A DNA stretch of 14,221 bases, from assembly GCA_028456385.1 (NCBI GenBank), contig JALNQF010000787.1, positions 1 through 14,221 on the forward strand, read 5' to 3'. Shown here piece by piece: positions 1 to 8,774 of this stretch. The stretch comes from Ophiosphaerella korrae. Lineage: Eukaryota; Ascomycota; Dothideomycetes; Pleosporales; Phaeosphaeriaceae. The translations under genes and the position numbers were made by a program. The stretch's first letter is position 1, and the number at the start of each line of letters is the position of its first letter. The notes under the pieces were generated by a model that worked only from the letters and a program-made list of their open reading frames with translations, was not told where the DNA came from and did no database searches.

Positions 1-2637
1 CTCTTCCCTAGGTTACGTTAGTATATATTATATATAGTATTACAAATTTGTAGATTACCTGTATTAAGGCCTCGAGTTTCGCCATTGATACTACTCCTTT
101 CGACATGCTCTTGCACAGGCTTAGAGCCTCAAGCCAGTAGAGGTAATTTTTTCTTAGGAATTGGTGAATAGCGCCTCCATCCTGTAGGTCAACCAAGAAA
201 TTCGTAGAAGAGCTGGGACTCCAGTCTCTAAGGTGGTCGATCCAGTAGATGCACGAATAACGTGACGTAGCTAATAGATCTGGGTCTGGCGGTTTCACCA
301 GCTCGGCAGGATACCCTAACCTACGTAGGCTGTACATGCCTCGCCAGAGTATCTTAGACATGGCTTCGAGTGACCTTGAGAAGATTATGTAGTGGACCTG
401 TTCCTCTCCAGATGGAAATATTTCGTTGAATGCCTTTGTGAGCAGAAAGTCCTTCGCGGACTGATGCACAAAGTAGATAATGCCTTCTTGAATGGCAAGG
501 AACGAACCGCAAAGGCTAATAATCTCTAGTAATGACTCTAGATTAACTGTCATACTCTTAGGCAGCTTGACAAGGGATGTCAGCTCTTTCAGTGTGATAG
601 GTTGATATACAATTGCGATCGAGGCTAGTATCGTCTTGCAGAGGTCAGTATCCGCATCGTCCAAATTGCGTATCTGCTGCATCATTCGCTCGTAAAGAGA
701 GTCAAGTCCAGATGGAAATGCGTCTAGCTTCGCAAGAGTGTTCCAGCGTGGGATCTTCTCTAGGTTTTGACAGACTAAAGCCACCCAGAGGAAGGTGTTA
801 TTAGCATTCAAAGATAGATGGTGGAACACGGCCTTCTGGGTATCTCTATCGTATTTCTTTTTATGCGCTAGCTGAAGCACTTTGTGCTCGATGAATTTGC
901 TGACAGCTGTAGAAATGGATTCTGTGTTGAGTTCGAGGCATAGCCTCAACTTATGCCCCGCCCTCTCTAGACGTTCCTCGATGTCGGGCCAGTTGCGGCT
1001 AGAGATGATCCACTTGGCACGAGATATAGACGACTTCTGGACGATAAAGTCTAGTAGTTTTGGCAAGTCTACTATGCATTCGTCGAGCGCATCAACGATC
1101 AAGTACGTGCTGTTTAAGCTCGGGTCTTGCAGGATGTTGGTAAAGATCTCGGATAAGGCAACCCAGGCATTTACATCCTCGAAGAGGGCCTTGCCTGCGT
1201 GATCGTGCTTCTTCCGAATATGCGAGATTAGCGATGGCTGTTGGTCGACAAGCAAGTACAGCAGCCCTCGCAGCACCGCCGTGGCGTTGTTGAGCCGCGA
1301 GTCCGTGGCCTGGCAGAAGAAGAAGGACAGAAGATCTGTTTTGGCTATCGACGTCTTCAATTCATTGACAATACCACAGAGAAGCATAGTCTTGCCCTTG
1401 CCAGGATCGCCCTTGATCCATAGAAGTCGGCTCTGCTGGTCGTCCCGCCATCGCCGGAAGTCGTGCTTATAGAGAATCCAACGGTACGAATCCTTCAGCA
1501 AGCCACCCTTGGTGTCTTCGATACGCCTCTTGTCATCACGGGGATCAGTAAGACGCAAGTCTCGGACGCATTCTTGGTCTTTTGCTATATCTGCGTCGGT
1601 CCGCGTAGTTACAACTTCTACCGCGACATCAGCGCCAAGATACTACCAAATACACGATGATTGCTATACTAACCGCTTGTGTCTCTAATCGCTTCCTCTA
1701 CCGTACGTGAATTCGCCACATCTGTTGGTGGTATCACCGACAGCACTTCCTTTGCACACGCCGCCGCGTTCCCCGCCGCATACGCTTGCCAGCTCTTGTT
1801 CTTGTGCGAATCGGCATAGTCGCAGATGCCACGGATGACGAGGCAGGGGAAGCTGTTCATCAGGCCCGCCGCCTCCATCTCGAAGCAGAGCACGCCGCCA
1901 AGCTCAGCACTGACTTTGTCTCTTTCCACAGCATCTCTTATCACCTGGTTCCCGGATGCAATCGTGCCGTAGTGCACTACCACGTCTTGTCTTCGTGGCT
2001 TCCGAGCCACCAAGTAGTCTTTGCTGCACTTGCTACATGTTGCTCCTCCCTTGTGATTGTATTTCGCTTCGAAAAGAGCGTCCGAACCGGCAGCTTTGCG
2101 CCCAAAGGCCGGCAGGCTTTCAAGCTTGGAAAAATACTCTAACAGTTTGTATCTCCCTCTGATGTGCTTAGCCTGCAGATTCGCAACGGCGTTGAGCAGG
2201 ATTGTTGGCAGAGTATTAAGGGATCCTGTTCGCTCGAAACCGCTCGGAGTAGCTTTCCCAGAGTCGTACTGCACCACTCCACCATGCGCCTTATATGGCC
2301 TGCTGACTACTACATCCCCAAGCCGAATGTCTGCTTCCTCGCTGGGAACGCCTCCTCCGATGCCTACCATCAGACCGAACCGAGTTGACGTGAACGCCGA
2401 CTTCATTTGCACGGCAACTGCGGCGGCCGAATTCGTGCCCGTTTGCCCTACAGGTAGACAAGCGATTACGACGTTGTGTTCGCCGACGCGTCCGCACGTG
2501 TAAATGTTCGTGTCATGGGCGTCGGTTCGGGGCGTTTCGTGCGCTTCGTCGAGCATCTCCTGCGCCGCCGCTAGCTCGACTGGGAGTGCGCACACCCATC
2601 CTACCGTGTAGTCTTCGCGGCGCAGTTGGCGCGACAT
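1..2637 (-). CDS. PNP-NACHT NOD-like receptor (NLR), 3' end beyond window
   Basis: Fungal NLR-type receptor, a STAND ATPase of the class linked to non-self recognition and heterokaryon incompatibility; cytosolic. Exons 2637-1674, 1617-59 and 7-<1 give 841 codons before the third exon. Residues 10-305 are a PNP_UDP_1 (nucleoside phosphorylase/nucleosidase) domain: ALPVEL with Glu21, the phosphate-loop-like VGIGGG at 91-96, EMEAAG at 253-258 and CDYAD with Asp273. These match the residues that bind and cleave the nucleoside in the family, so the domain looks competent. A CSKC pair at 201-204 lies in an insertion. Residues about 386-560 are NACHT: Walker A GDPGKGKT (391-398), Walker B YLIVDALDEC (493-502) and a sensor-like WIISSRNW (524-531). 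The segment near residues 800-841 is the conserved linker before WD40 or other repeats in this family. The start ATG is the first one ahead of the PNP domain. No stop or frameshift is seen. Domain calls are from motif recognition; the repeat type is unseen. Confidence 0.9.
8..58 (-). other. Intron 2 of the NLR gene (51 nt)
   Basis: The donor GTAATC begins at 58, a perfect TACTAAC branch point lies at 23-17, and the acceptor CCTAG ends at 8. It is a phase-0 intron after codon 841 (…ALIQ). The apparent protein end that reads through it is low-complexity (FVILYIIYT) and is intron translation. The related pseudogene at 12480-11732 has an intron at the same place (after LLVQ), which supports the call. 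Bases 7-1 are the first bases of exon 3. Confidence 0.85.
1618..1673 (-). other. Intron 1 of the NLR gene (56 nt)
   Basis: On the minus strand the first exon ends after one base of a codon. The donor is GTTAGT (1673-1668) and the acceptor CGGTAG ends at 1618, with a branch-like GCTGAT upstream of it. Both neighbouring frames are closed inside: TAG at 1671-1669, and another TAG further on in the second-exon frame. Removing exactly these 56 nt joins the PNP exon to the NACHT exon in frame through Ser-Glu-Val-Val, which is the usual interdomain linker of PNP-NACHT proteins. Confidence 0.85.
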
Positions 2638-3817
2638 TCGCAGTAGTTACGAGGGAAAAGGTTGTGCCCAAGGAACGCTCGTGGAGGAGTGGGGAAGTGT
2701 TCTGGCAGCGACGTTTGCTGCCGCTCAGCCTTGTGGCCTGCGTTACAGGCAGCCACCTGCTGGCAGCTATGGACTGACGTGTAGTCGTGTCAGCGGGGCA
2801 CGGCCGCAGGCATTGGAGGGGAGCGGCAAATCTACGCGAGCGGCCCCGTCCATTGGCGTTCCTGTTCAGCCTGGAAAAGGCTAGACCGCTAAGCACCAAA
2901 AGCTGGGTGATCTGTAAAAACGTATTGAATGCACCGACCTCTATGGCGCGTTCCACTACGTACAGTATGAGTACAGTAGTTATATAGGTTTCGAATTTGC
3001 TACCGCGAAGCTCCGAGCATGAAGACTCGCCACTTAAACCTCGTCAGAAGCAGACGAACGCCTCGATCACGCTAGCAGGGAGGATGGCCGACCCCATCTG
3101 GCCATGGCCTTGCGAGGTGACGAATTCTGTAAGAGGTGAGTTGGTTGACTGGAGGCGTGGCCGTGGTCAAGTTGGATCGCAAGGCTGCGGGGCCAAGGTC
3201 AGCCCGCCTGCCAAGACTTCACACAGCCACAGGCATAGCCACCTCAGCCACTAAGAAATTTGCCGAGTTATACTGCGACGATTGAGTAGCTCTTTTACAC
3301 TAGCCAGGACTGGTAATCGTTCCAGTTGGAGGTACCAATTAGAGCGGCGACCCCGCATAAATTTGCGTACGACAGTTAATCCAACGCTTAGACAACAACA
3401 TTACGGGTATGATAGAGTGGTAAGAGCTTAATAGTAGTATTATAGGGAAGGAACGCTATTTTGTTAATGAATAAGGCTCTCGACGAATCAGGTGCGAAGG
3501 CGACGATGCGTAACGTAATTTTTAAGTCGAAGGCGTCCTAGATGTCTAGGAATAGCTAGGGTGGCTAGTGGCTTCTCGGCGCGTGCGTGCCCCACGATCG
3601 CCATCTAGATCGCGATCGGCCATCAACGTCATGGCTGCCAGCGTCAAAGCTAGCAGCGCTGCGATTGATGTGCTGCCGCTGGCATCTGATTGACGTGCTG
3701 CCGCTGAGTAGCTCTCACTGGCTCGTCCACTCGGATGCCGACTGGCTCAGATGCCGTCAAGTTGAGGGTTCAATCTGGCAACTAGACACCTATCTATTTT
3801 TAGCTTAACAAACCATG
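2638..3817. other. Upstream region of the NLR gene; no gene recognised
   Basis: About 1.2 kb without a recognisable gene. On the NLR strand the first 60 bases upstream of the ATG are pyrimidine-rich, as is common in fungal promoters, and a TATATAA lies at 2986-2980 in NLR orientation, roughly 340 bp from the ATG; whether it works as a TATA box is unknown. 3084-3254 on the plus strand has an open frame starting MADPIWPWP, but a GTAAGA donor-like site follows within 50 bases and no family is recognised. 3260-3560 alternates TA-rich and ordinary sequence. 3560-3780 is GC-rich with short internal duplications. Confidence 0.5.
3664..3706. repeat. 25-bp direct duplication, two copies of an 18-bp core
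   Basis: ATTGATGTGCTGCCGCTG at 3664-3681 recurs as ATTGACGTGCTGCCGCTG at 3689-3706, one mismatch in 18 with a spacing of 25 bp. It lies in a GC-rich block (about 3560-3780) just left of the solo LTR insertion. It may be part of an older element that cannot be named. Confidence 0.7.
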
Positions 3818-4245
3818 TGTCAGATGAGTTGCACGATTAGACGCGCGATCAGATGTGCGATCAGATGCGCGATCAGATGCGCGATAGCATGTGCGCGATC
3901 TGATTGGCTCGGCGCACGAGCGTGACGATCGCCAAGCCGCCAACCCCGCCGCAGCTGAAAAGATCGCAGCCTCGACCTTCACGAGCAAAGGAATCAAACA
4001 AAGGATCTCACATGCAAGGAGATAGACTACGTCAGTACTACTGATACAACAAAGAAACCAGCACCTCAACAGAATGAGTGCTGAGAATCCGGCTCGCCGC
4101 CGTCTCGAGAGACCCAGCCGAGACCGCCGCAGCGCAGATACATAGATAGAGCGCAGGGCCGGAGATAGACAGACAGAGATCAACCAATCAACTCTTTTCT
4201 CACTCGAGTTCACATCCATCAATTTTGTGACCATCAAATCTAACA
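3818..4245. mobile_element. Solo LTR (retrotransposon), 428 bp, with 5-bp target duplication
   Basis: The block begins TGTCAGAT and ends ATCTAACA. These are inverted repeats with one mismatch and carry the canonical TG...CA retroviral-type ends. It is flanked by the perfect direct repeat CCATG at 3813-3817 and 4246-4250, the 5-bp target-site duplication expected from integrase. No internal gag/pol sequence is present, so this is a solo LTR left by LTR-LTR recombination, probably Ty1/copia or Ty3 class (superfamily not decidable). The 149-codon open frame on the minus strand here (4249-3800) spans the whole LTR and is not a gene. Confidence 0.85.
3845..3892. repeat. 12-bp tandem repeat inside the LTR, four units
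   Basis: Units GCGATCAGATGT, GCGATCAGATGC, GCGATCAGATGC and GCGATAGCATGT lie head to tail at 3845, 3857, 3869 and 3881. The repeat sits near the 5' end of the solo LTR. It contains GATC-centred palindromes. Confidence 0.85.
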
Positions 4246-4250
4246 CCATG

Positions 4251-4758
4251 CAAACTAGACAAATAATATAAACACCCTTAGCACTACGCTATAGATAACT
4301 AATAGCGCTAAAGTTTAATACTATAGATTACATACTCTAACTTAGCTAAGCTATACTAAAAATTTACTTTAGTAGAAGGATACCCTCTTTGTACTTAGCA
4401 AAACCCCTAGAATCTACAACTATTAGTAAAAGAGACCTAAGACCCCTAGAAGTTATTTCCTTTATAACTAAACAACTTTGCAATAGTCCTAAAATCTAGA
4501 GTCTTGTTAATACTCGTAGTTAAATAGGGGTATAGCGTCTAAAACAGATTTTAAGGCGATAGCGAGATTAACAATAGTACTACTAATACTACAATATTTT
4601 CTTCTATACGCGGATATTAGGTAAAGAGATAGGTGAAGAACAATTATTTATTATTTGTAGCTTAATAGACCTTAGTAGAGAGATACGAGATAGTCGGGTA
4701 GTAGAAAGGTTCTCGTTACGAGGTACTTCTCGCTACGTGCTGAGGGATGTTATCACGA
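4251..4758. other. TA-rich decayed sequence, probable RIP-affected repeat relic
   Basis: About 500 bp very rich in TA steps, with stops in all frames and no recognisable coding sequence. This composition, next to an LTR and transposon relics, is typical of repeats mutated by RIP (C to T, mainly at CpA). The original element cannot be identified by eye. Confidence 0.4.
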
Positions 4759-4770
4759 TACTAACCTAAG

Positions 4771-4929
4771 CTACTAGAACACTTTGCAAGTATTACCGCT
4801 ACTGCCATTTCCGACTCTAGAATTCTTGAATGCGAAAAACAAACCTTCCATCGTCACGAGTGTGAAGCCTCAGGCTTCTTCGCAGAGTACCTTGCGCACG
4901 GAACCATGCGTACCTATCGAAAGAATTAG
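4771..4929 (+). pseudogene. Possible exon relic of unrecognised gene
   Basis: A perfect branch-point consensus TACTAAC (4759-4765) is followed by AG acceptors at 4769-4770 and 4776-4777. After them an open frame of about 50 codons runs to TAG at 4927-4929. Its composition is protein-like (ISDSRILECEK, FHRHECEASGFFAEYLAHG) and unlike the TA-rich surroundings. Family not recognised. It ends where the small inverted-repeat element begins, so it may have been cut by that insertion. A chance open frame remains possible. Confidence 0.3.
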
Positions 4930-4935
4930 GATATG

Positions 4936-5040
4936 TAGACAGTACTTCGTATTGTGCAATATATTTGCTGTTATTGCCCTACCTCTTCAGATGGAACATG
5001 TGTTTCTACAGAAGCTATTAACAATAATAAGTACTGTCTA
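4936..5040. mobile_element. Small terminal-inverted-repeat (MITE-like) element, about 101 bp between TA dinucleotides
   Basis: GTAGACAGTACTT at 4935-4947 is exactly inverted at 5029-5041. The pairing extends imperfectly: after two mismatches TATTGT pairs again. TA dinucleotides flank GACAGTACTT on both sides (4936-4937 and 5039-5040), as expected for the TA target duplication of Tc1/mariner-pogo elements. There is no coding capacity. A non-mobile hairpin is the alternative. Confidence 0.5.
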
Positions 5041-5041
5041 C

Positions 5042-5927
5042 CCCTTCGTCGAGAGACGCATCCTGACACGAGACAGATTTATAAGTTTGAAGTTAGTATA
5101 AGTTCTATGCATACCTTATAGCTACAAATACTATAAATCAGTGTCAAATAGCCTTTCCTCCACTTATCTACAAATCCGTGACAAGCGATATGCAGCGGTG
5201 GTGAGACTATCGGCTGTTTCGCCGACGCTGTCGATCATTGTCTTAGGTAGTCACCCCTGTCTGCGTAAGATTATGGGACTACGATAGGATCGTGAATGGA
5301 TAGGAAGGAAGCTGAATACAAGCAGACTACTATCCCTCACCACGTAGCGAGCATCACCATGTAACGAGCTGGATCGCATAATTTAACGCCCTATGCGTCC
5401 TCCACCCGAGCATATAAAGTAACACATAGGCTTTCGATGTTTTTTTTAGCTTTTTCCGCACTTAATACTGGTGAGCGATGAGAAAAATACGCTGGGGTTG
5501 GTGTCGCCCCTGACCGCTCAGTCATGGCATCTTGATTCGCTCTTAGCTTATTTTCCTTGTTCTATGGCGACTGTGGTGAAGTCGTTGATTTTCAGAGCTA
5601 TGTCGTGATAGTTCTATTAAGAAAGAATATGCTTGCAAGCTCTGGAGTTGAATAAGCTATTGATGGTGGATTCCGAGAGTTTCGCCGATGGAGTGGGAGT
5701 TGTTAAAGAATGTAGCACGGTTTTAGCGCCGTGAGGTCATCCGTGGCGTAGCGCTTGGAGTCTTTGTCCAGTTTGTCTGGTTTGCTTTGTTGCGCCAAAA
5801 ATAGCCTCAGTCTAGAGTCCATTGCCCGGTCCCGGCTATGCCGCTGGAGTCGCTGCGCTGGCATCAGCTGCCTCTGGACGAGCTGCCTCACTTTCCCTCT
5901 CTATTGCTAACAAGTACCGTAGCTAAT
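5042..5927. other. No gene recognised; probable 5' part of the adjacent transposon
   Basis: Nearly 900 bp without a convincing gene. A TATAAAG-like sequence lies near 5412-5420, followed by a T-run (about 5440-5447). GGGGTTGGTGTCGCCCC near 5497-5512 is a small hairpin. The 100-300 bp before the transposase ATG may be the 5' untranslated and terminal region of that element, but I could not pair it with a 3' terminal inverted repeat. Confidence 0.3.
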
Positions 5928-6909
5928 ATGGACAGAGCCAGTCAAGCACTGGCCGAAGGCCTCCCTGATGGTATACCTGACACTCTCGCCGCTCGTGCTG
6001 CGCATAGCAACGTCCCTCGTACTACTGTTAATTATCGTGCACTCGGACGACGCTCGAGAGAGGACAAAGCCTGAAGCCAACATTACCTTATGCCGTGCGA
6101 AGAGAATGCTGTTGTTGACTTTGTGTTACATATGGACACTCTTAGGCAACCTATACGAATAAAATATATACTAGCAATAGCATTTAGTGCTACACGCTAT
6201 CAGCCCTGAGCGGATCGGCTGCCTAAGCCTCCTGGTGTAAACTGGGCTAAGAGACTCGAGAGACGCCGGCTAGAGCTTATAGCGAGGACGAAGAAGCCGC
6301 AAGACTGGAACCGGTTGAATATCTATGACAAGGTCTTACACTGGTTCAATGTGATCGGAAAGGAGCTGCAGAACCTGGAGATTCTACCTGAGAATGTCTA
6401 TAATATGGATGAGACTAGGGTTATGCTAAGTATGCCTAACTCGGTCAAGTCCTTGCTGGTAAGGATGACATACGAGGCAGCCGACGAGGCGGCAGTAGAG
6501 GCGCGTGTGTTAAGCGGACCATGGTCGCTGCTATTGAATGTATCTCCGCTGACGGTAGGTGTCTTGATCTAATGATTATCTGGCCTGCCTCAACCCATCG
6601 CTCCAACTAGACCACATTTCCTACTCCTATATCAGCTTACAGTGGCTTAAGCTTGTCTTTGATCCCTAAACTAGAGAGCGGGCTCGTGGGAAACTACGTA
6701 TACTTATATGGGACGGTTTCGGCACACATGAGACCCTTAAAATCATAGAGTTCTACTTTGAGGACAACATTACTCTCTGCTGTATGCCCTCTCATACCTC
6801 TCACGAGCTCTAGCCTTGTGATGTTACTGTATTTGGACTGCTAAAGGGTTTTTACCGCGAACAGGTTAAGCGGATGGAACGAGTCGTAGTAGAATACATG
6901 GGTAGTTAG
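5928..6909 (+). pseudogene. Decayed pogo/Fot1-like DDE transposase
   Basis: Relic of a Tc1/mariner-superfamily (pogo/Fot1) transposase. The ATG at 5928 opens an HTH-type N-terminus (MDRASQALAEGLPDG, then SNVPRTTV). The CENP-B-like linker follows (RLPKPPGVNWAKRLERR), then the catalytic core with NMDET (first Asp, about 6403-6417), WDGFGTHE (second Asp, about 6713-6736) and PCDVTVF (third Asp, about 6814-6834). In-frame stops occur at 6072-6074 (TGA), 6207-6209 (TGA), 6608-6610 (TAG), 6667-6669 (TAA) and 6811-6813 (TAG), with at least one frameshift near 6455-6470. The 3' third of a normal coding region is absent. TAA and TAG at 6667 and 6811 stand where the family normally has Gln, and TAG at 6608 where it has Trp, consistent with RIP. 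It is non-functional. Confidence 0.85.
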
Positions 6910-6911
6910 TT

Positions 6912-7005
6912 CACAATGATTAATCAAAGCACTGGAAACAGACGTCGCGACTTCGGGTCACAATAATTAATCAAACCACTGTAAACCGACATTGCGACTT
7001 CAATT
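6912..7005. repeat. 47-bp tandem duplication, two diverged units
   Basis: Unit 1 (6912-6958) starts CACAATGATTAATCAAAGC and unit 2 (6959-7005) CACAATAATTAATCAAACC; about 80% identical by eye. A third start, CACAAT, follows at 7006. It lies directly after the end of recognisable transposase sequence, so it may belong to the transposon 3' end or to flanking DNA. Confidence 0.75.
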
Positions 7006-7184
7006 CACAATCCATCGTGCCACTAGTAGCCCAGGATCGTAGCTCTTAATCTTAGAACGCAAGCTCTCAGAACACATCTCAGAACACAAACTTTCAATCT
7101 CCCTCGAGCATCACCTCCCATACGCCGGTCATACCTCTATTCAAAGAACCATAACAAACCTATTCCTATCAACCATGTTATTAG

Positions 7185-7433
7185 GAGTTTGTCACTTATA
7201 AAGACTGCGACCATGTTGCCAAACAGGTTATACAACAATATAGAAACATCGTTAATGCTGTAGGCGGTTCAGGTTACTGTGCCGCCAATAAGGTTTACAA
7301 AATGAAGTATATCGCTATGGACTTGTGCCCTACTTGTAAAAGCAACAGTAGAGGCAGTTCATCTAAATCTCAGTGCATCTGCATCTTAGTGCAGAGAGCA
7401 TGTCCTCGCTACATACAACTTGTTTATAGGTAG
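7185..7433 (+). other. Unassigned 82-codon open frame without a start codon
   Basis: Open from just after TAG at 7182-7184 (or an ATTAG acceptor ending there) to TAG at 7431-7433. The sequence is protein-like in its first two thirds (EFVTYKDCDHVAKQVIQQ, NAVGGSGYCAANKVYKMK, CPTC). There is no ATG near the left end, so it would need to be an internal or last exon. Its end overlaps a direct repeat copied near 7676. Family unknown; it may be a gene relic. Confidence 0.3.
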
Positions 7434-7468
7434 TTGAAGACTGTCAGATTAGAGCTTGAATTTGCAAA
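7383..7468 (+). repeat. Dispersed direct repeat, copy 1
   Basis: This 86-bp segment recurs at 7676-7752. The last 26 bases, ending TTGAATTTGCAAA, are identical in both copies and the first 16 nearly so (ATCTTAGTGCAGAG), with small indels between. Both copies begin in an open frame reading ILVQ followed by a stop, suggesting that a gene or element 3' end was duplicated. Confidence 0.75.
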
Positions 7469-7675
7469 TTGGGGATAGACGTGGTTCTCCCTGTTGCGGA
7501 TTAGATGGGAATGAGATTGAGTAGGATTCATAGAATAGGATTTAGGATCAATCAAATGGATACAACGGATTTAGTTTTTTGCAACACGGGTGATGATGAT
7601 ACAGCTAGCATATTTGTAGTATACCGGGATGCACGTGCGCTCGCTGAAAGAAAAGCAAGCAGATGTAGGTATTCC

Positions 7676-7752
7676 ATCTTAGTGCAGAGCATCTTCTCGA
7701 TACACCTATTATAGCTAGCTGAAGGCGTCAGATTAGAGCTTGAATTTGCAAA
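7676..7752 (+). repeat. Dispersed direct repeat, copy 2
   Basis: Second, 77-bp copy of the 7383-7468 segment, about 290 bp downstream in the same orientation. It covers the end of an open frame (7505-7714) that reads FCNTGDDDTASIFVVYRDAR; that frame has no recognised family and I do not call it a gene. Confidence 0.75.
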
Positions 7753-8281
7753 GGACCCGTACTCATCCTGCCTTCCTGCCAGCGATGACTACAGCTCATT
7801 TCCCGCCCCTAGGTACAATAAATCTTTTGCTTTCTCACTTTTCGTCTTGTTTCCCAGCCCAAGTCGATAAGCGTTTGTCTCGTAGTAGTATAAGCGCGAT
7901 CAATGAACTTGACTTATATATAATATAAACAGGAGTCAGATAAGTTTAACATGCATCAAAGTCGCAACGAACTAAACTTGGATATTCTAAATACTTCCCG
8001 ATATCTCTCTCTACCTTTTGTCGATTCAAACTCCCTCCGTTCACAATACCTTCCTCAGATTCGCCATCACCGCTAAATTGGTGTGTATTATTATAACGAA
8101 CCTTGTCGTCAACGCATTTATCCTCGCGCGCATATGTTTCAATTTCTCGCCCTGGGTCAGCACTTTAACGACTCGGAAACTTTCAACAACCTCCGCTAGA
8201 CTATAAACTTTAGGTCATCCAAGGAAGGCTTCTTCAACGTCCAAATCTAGGCTCTCTCTCCCTCTCACGTTCTCCGTACCT
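7753..8281. other. No gene recognised
   Basis: About 530 bp with short open frames only, rich in pyrimidines and TA steps. Nothing upstream of 8282 resembles earlier exons of the xanthine dehydrogenase fragment. No transposon ends were identified. Confidence 0.4.
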
Positions 8282-8640
8282 AGATTTAGGGACATTCCGC
8301 AGGTGTTCAATATCATCTTGTCAAAGGACATGCGGTGGGAGAATTTGATGACAACTCAGCGGAGTCGGGGCGTTGGTAGGGTTTATTCCGCTCCTTTTTG
8401 ATTCGATGGGGTTTTGCTAATTTCGTTTTAGGCGAGCCGCCGTTGTTCATGGGCAGCTGTATCTTCTTTGTGATTCGCGATGCGTTGAAGGCGGGGAAGC
8501 AGCTTGGGGAGGAGGCGGTGTTGCATTTACAGAGTCCTGTGACGCCTAAGAGGACTAGAATTAGTTGTGCGGATCCGATTCTTAAGCGGGCGTGGGTGGA
8601 GCCGAAGGAGGATGAGAAGAGTTTCTTTGTTATTATTTGA
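8282..8640 (+). pseudogene. 3'-terminal fragment of a xanthine dehydrogenase-type gene
   Basis: Codes for the C-terminal end of a molybdenum hydroxylase of the xanthine dehydrogenase type (purine catabolism: hypoxanthine and xanthine to uric acid). Two exons, 8282-8375 and 8432-8640 (TGA), are joined by an intron. The first reads FRDIPQVFNIILSKD then RSRGVG; the second continues GEPPLFMGS, FFVIRDALKA, LQSPVTPKR and ends EPKEDEKSFFVII. GEPP holds the Glu that is catalytic in the family. A full enzyme is about 1,300-1,400 residues; only about 100 are here, and no upstream exon, FAD, iron-sulfur or Mo-cofactor region is present. There are no stops or frameshifts, so this is a truncated but little-decayed copy. 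The left limit may coincide with an old intron acceptor (TACCTAG before 8284). It converges with the F-box gene, 134 bp apart. Confidence 0.75.
8376..8431 (+). other. Intron in the xanthine dehydrogenase fragment (56 nt)
   Basis: The donor GTAGGG (8376), branch-like GCTAAT (8416-8421) and acceptor TTTTAG (ending 8431) bound a phase-1 intron. Removal joins RSRGVG to GEPPLFMG, the uninterrupted family motif. Confidence 0.8.
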
Positions 8641-8774
8641 TGATGTATAGGTATGTTTACTAGATAGTACATACAAGTGTCTCTCATATCCATCTATTGA
8701 AATAAACCATTTCGTCTCGGTGTGTAGGCGAAGCTTTTGCCCTGAAGTCGCACTGTCTAAACTCATATTGCTGT

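Noticed and set aside
1786..2503. Plus-strand open frames over the NLR exon 1
   Set aside because: They are antisense to the strongly supported PNP domain and have no family signal.
2513..2956. 147-codon minus-strand frame across the NLR start
   Set aside because: It overlaps the true ATG in another frame and is Arg/Pro/Ala-rich, as expected of out-of-frame GC-rich sequence.
3800..4249. 149-codon minus-strand open frame
   Set aside because: It spans the solo LTR from end to end and the repeats within it; no protein family is recognisable.
8313..8693. Minus-strand 126-codon frame
   Set aside because: It is antisense to the xanthine dehydrogenase fragment.
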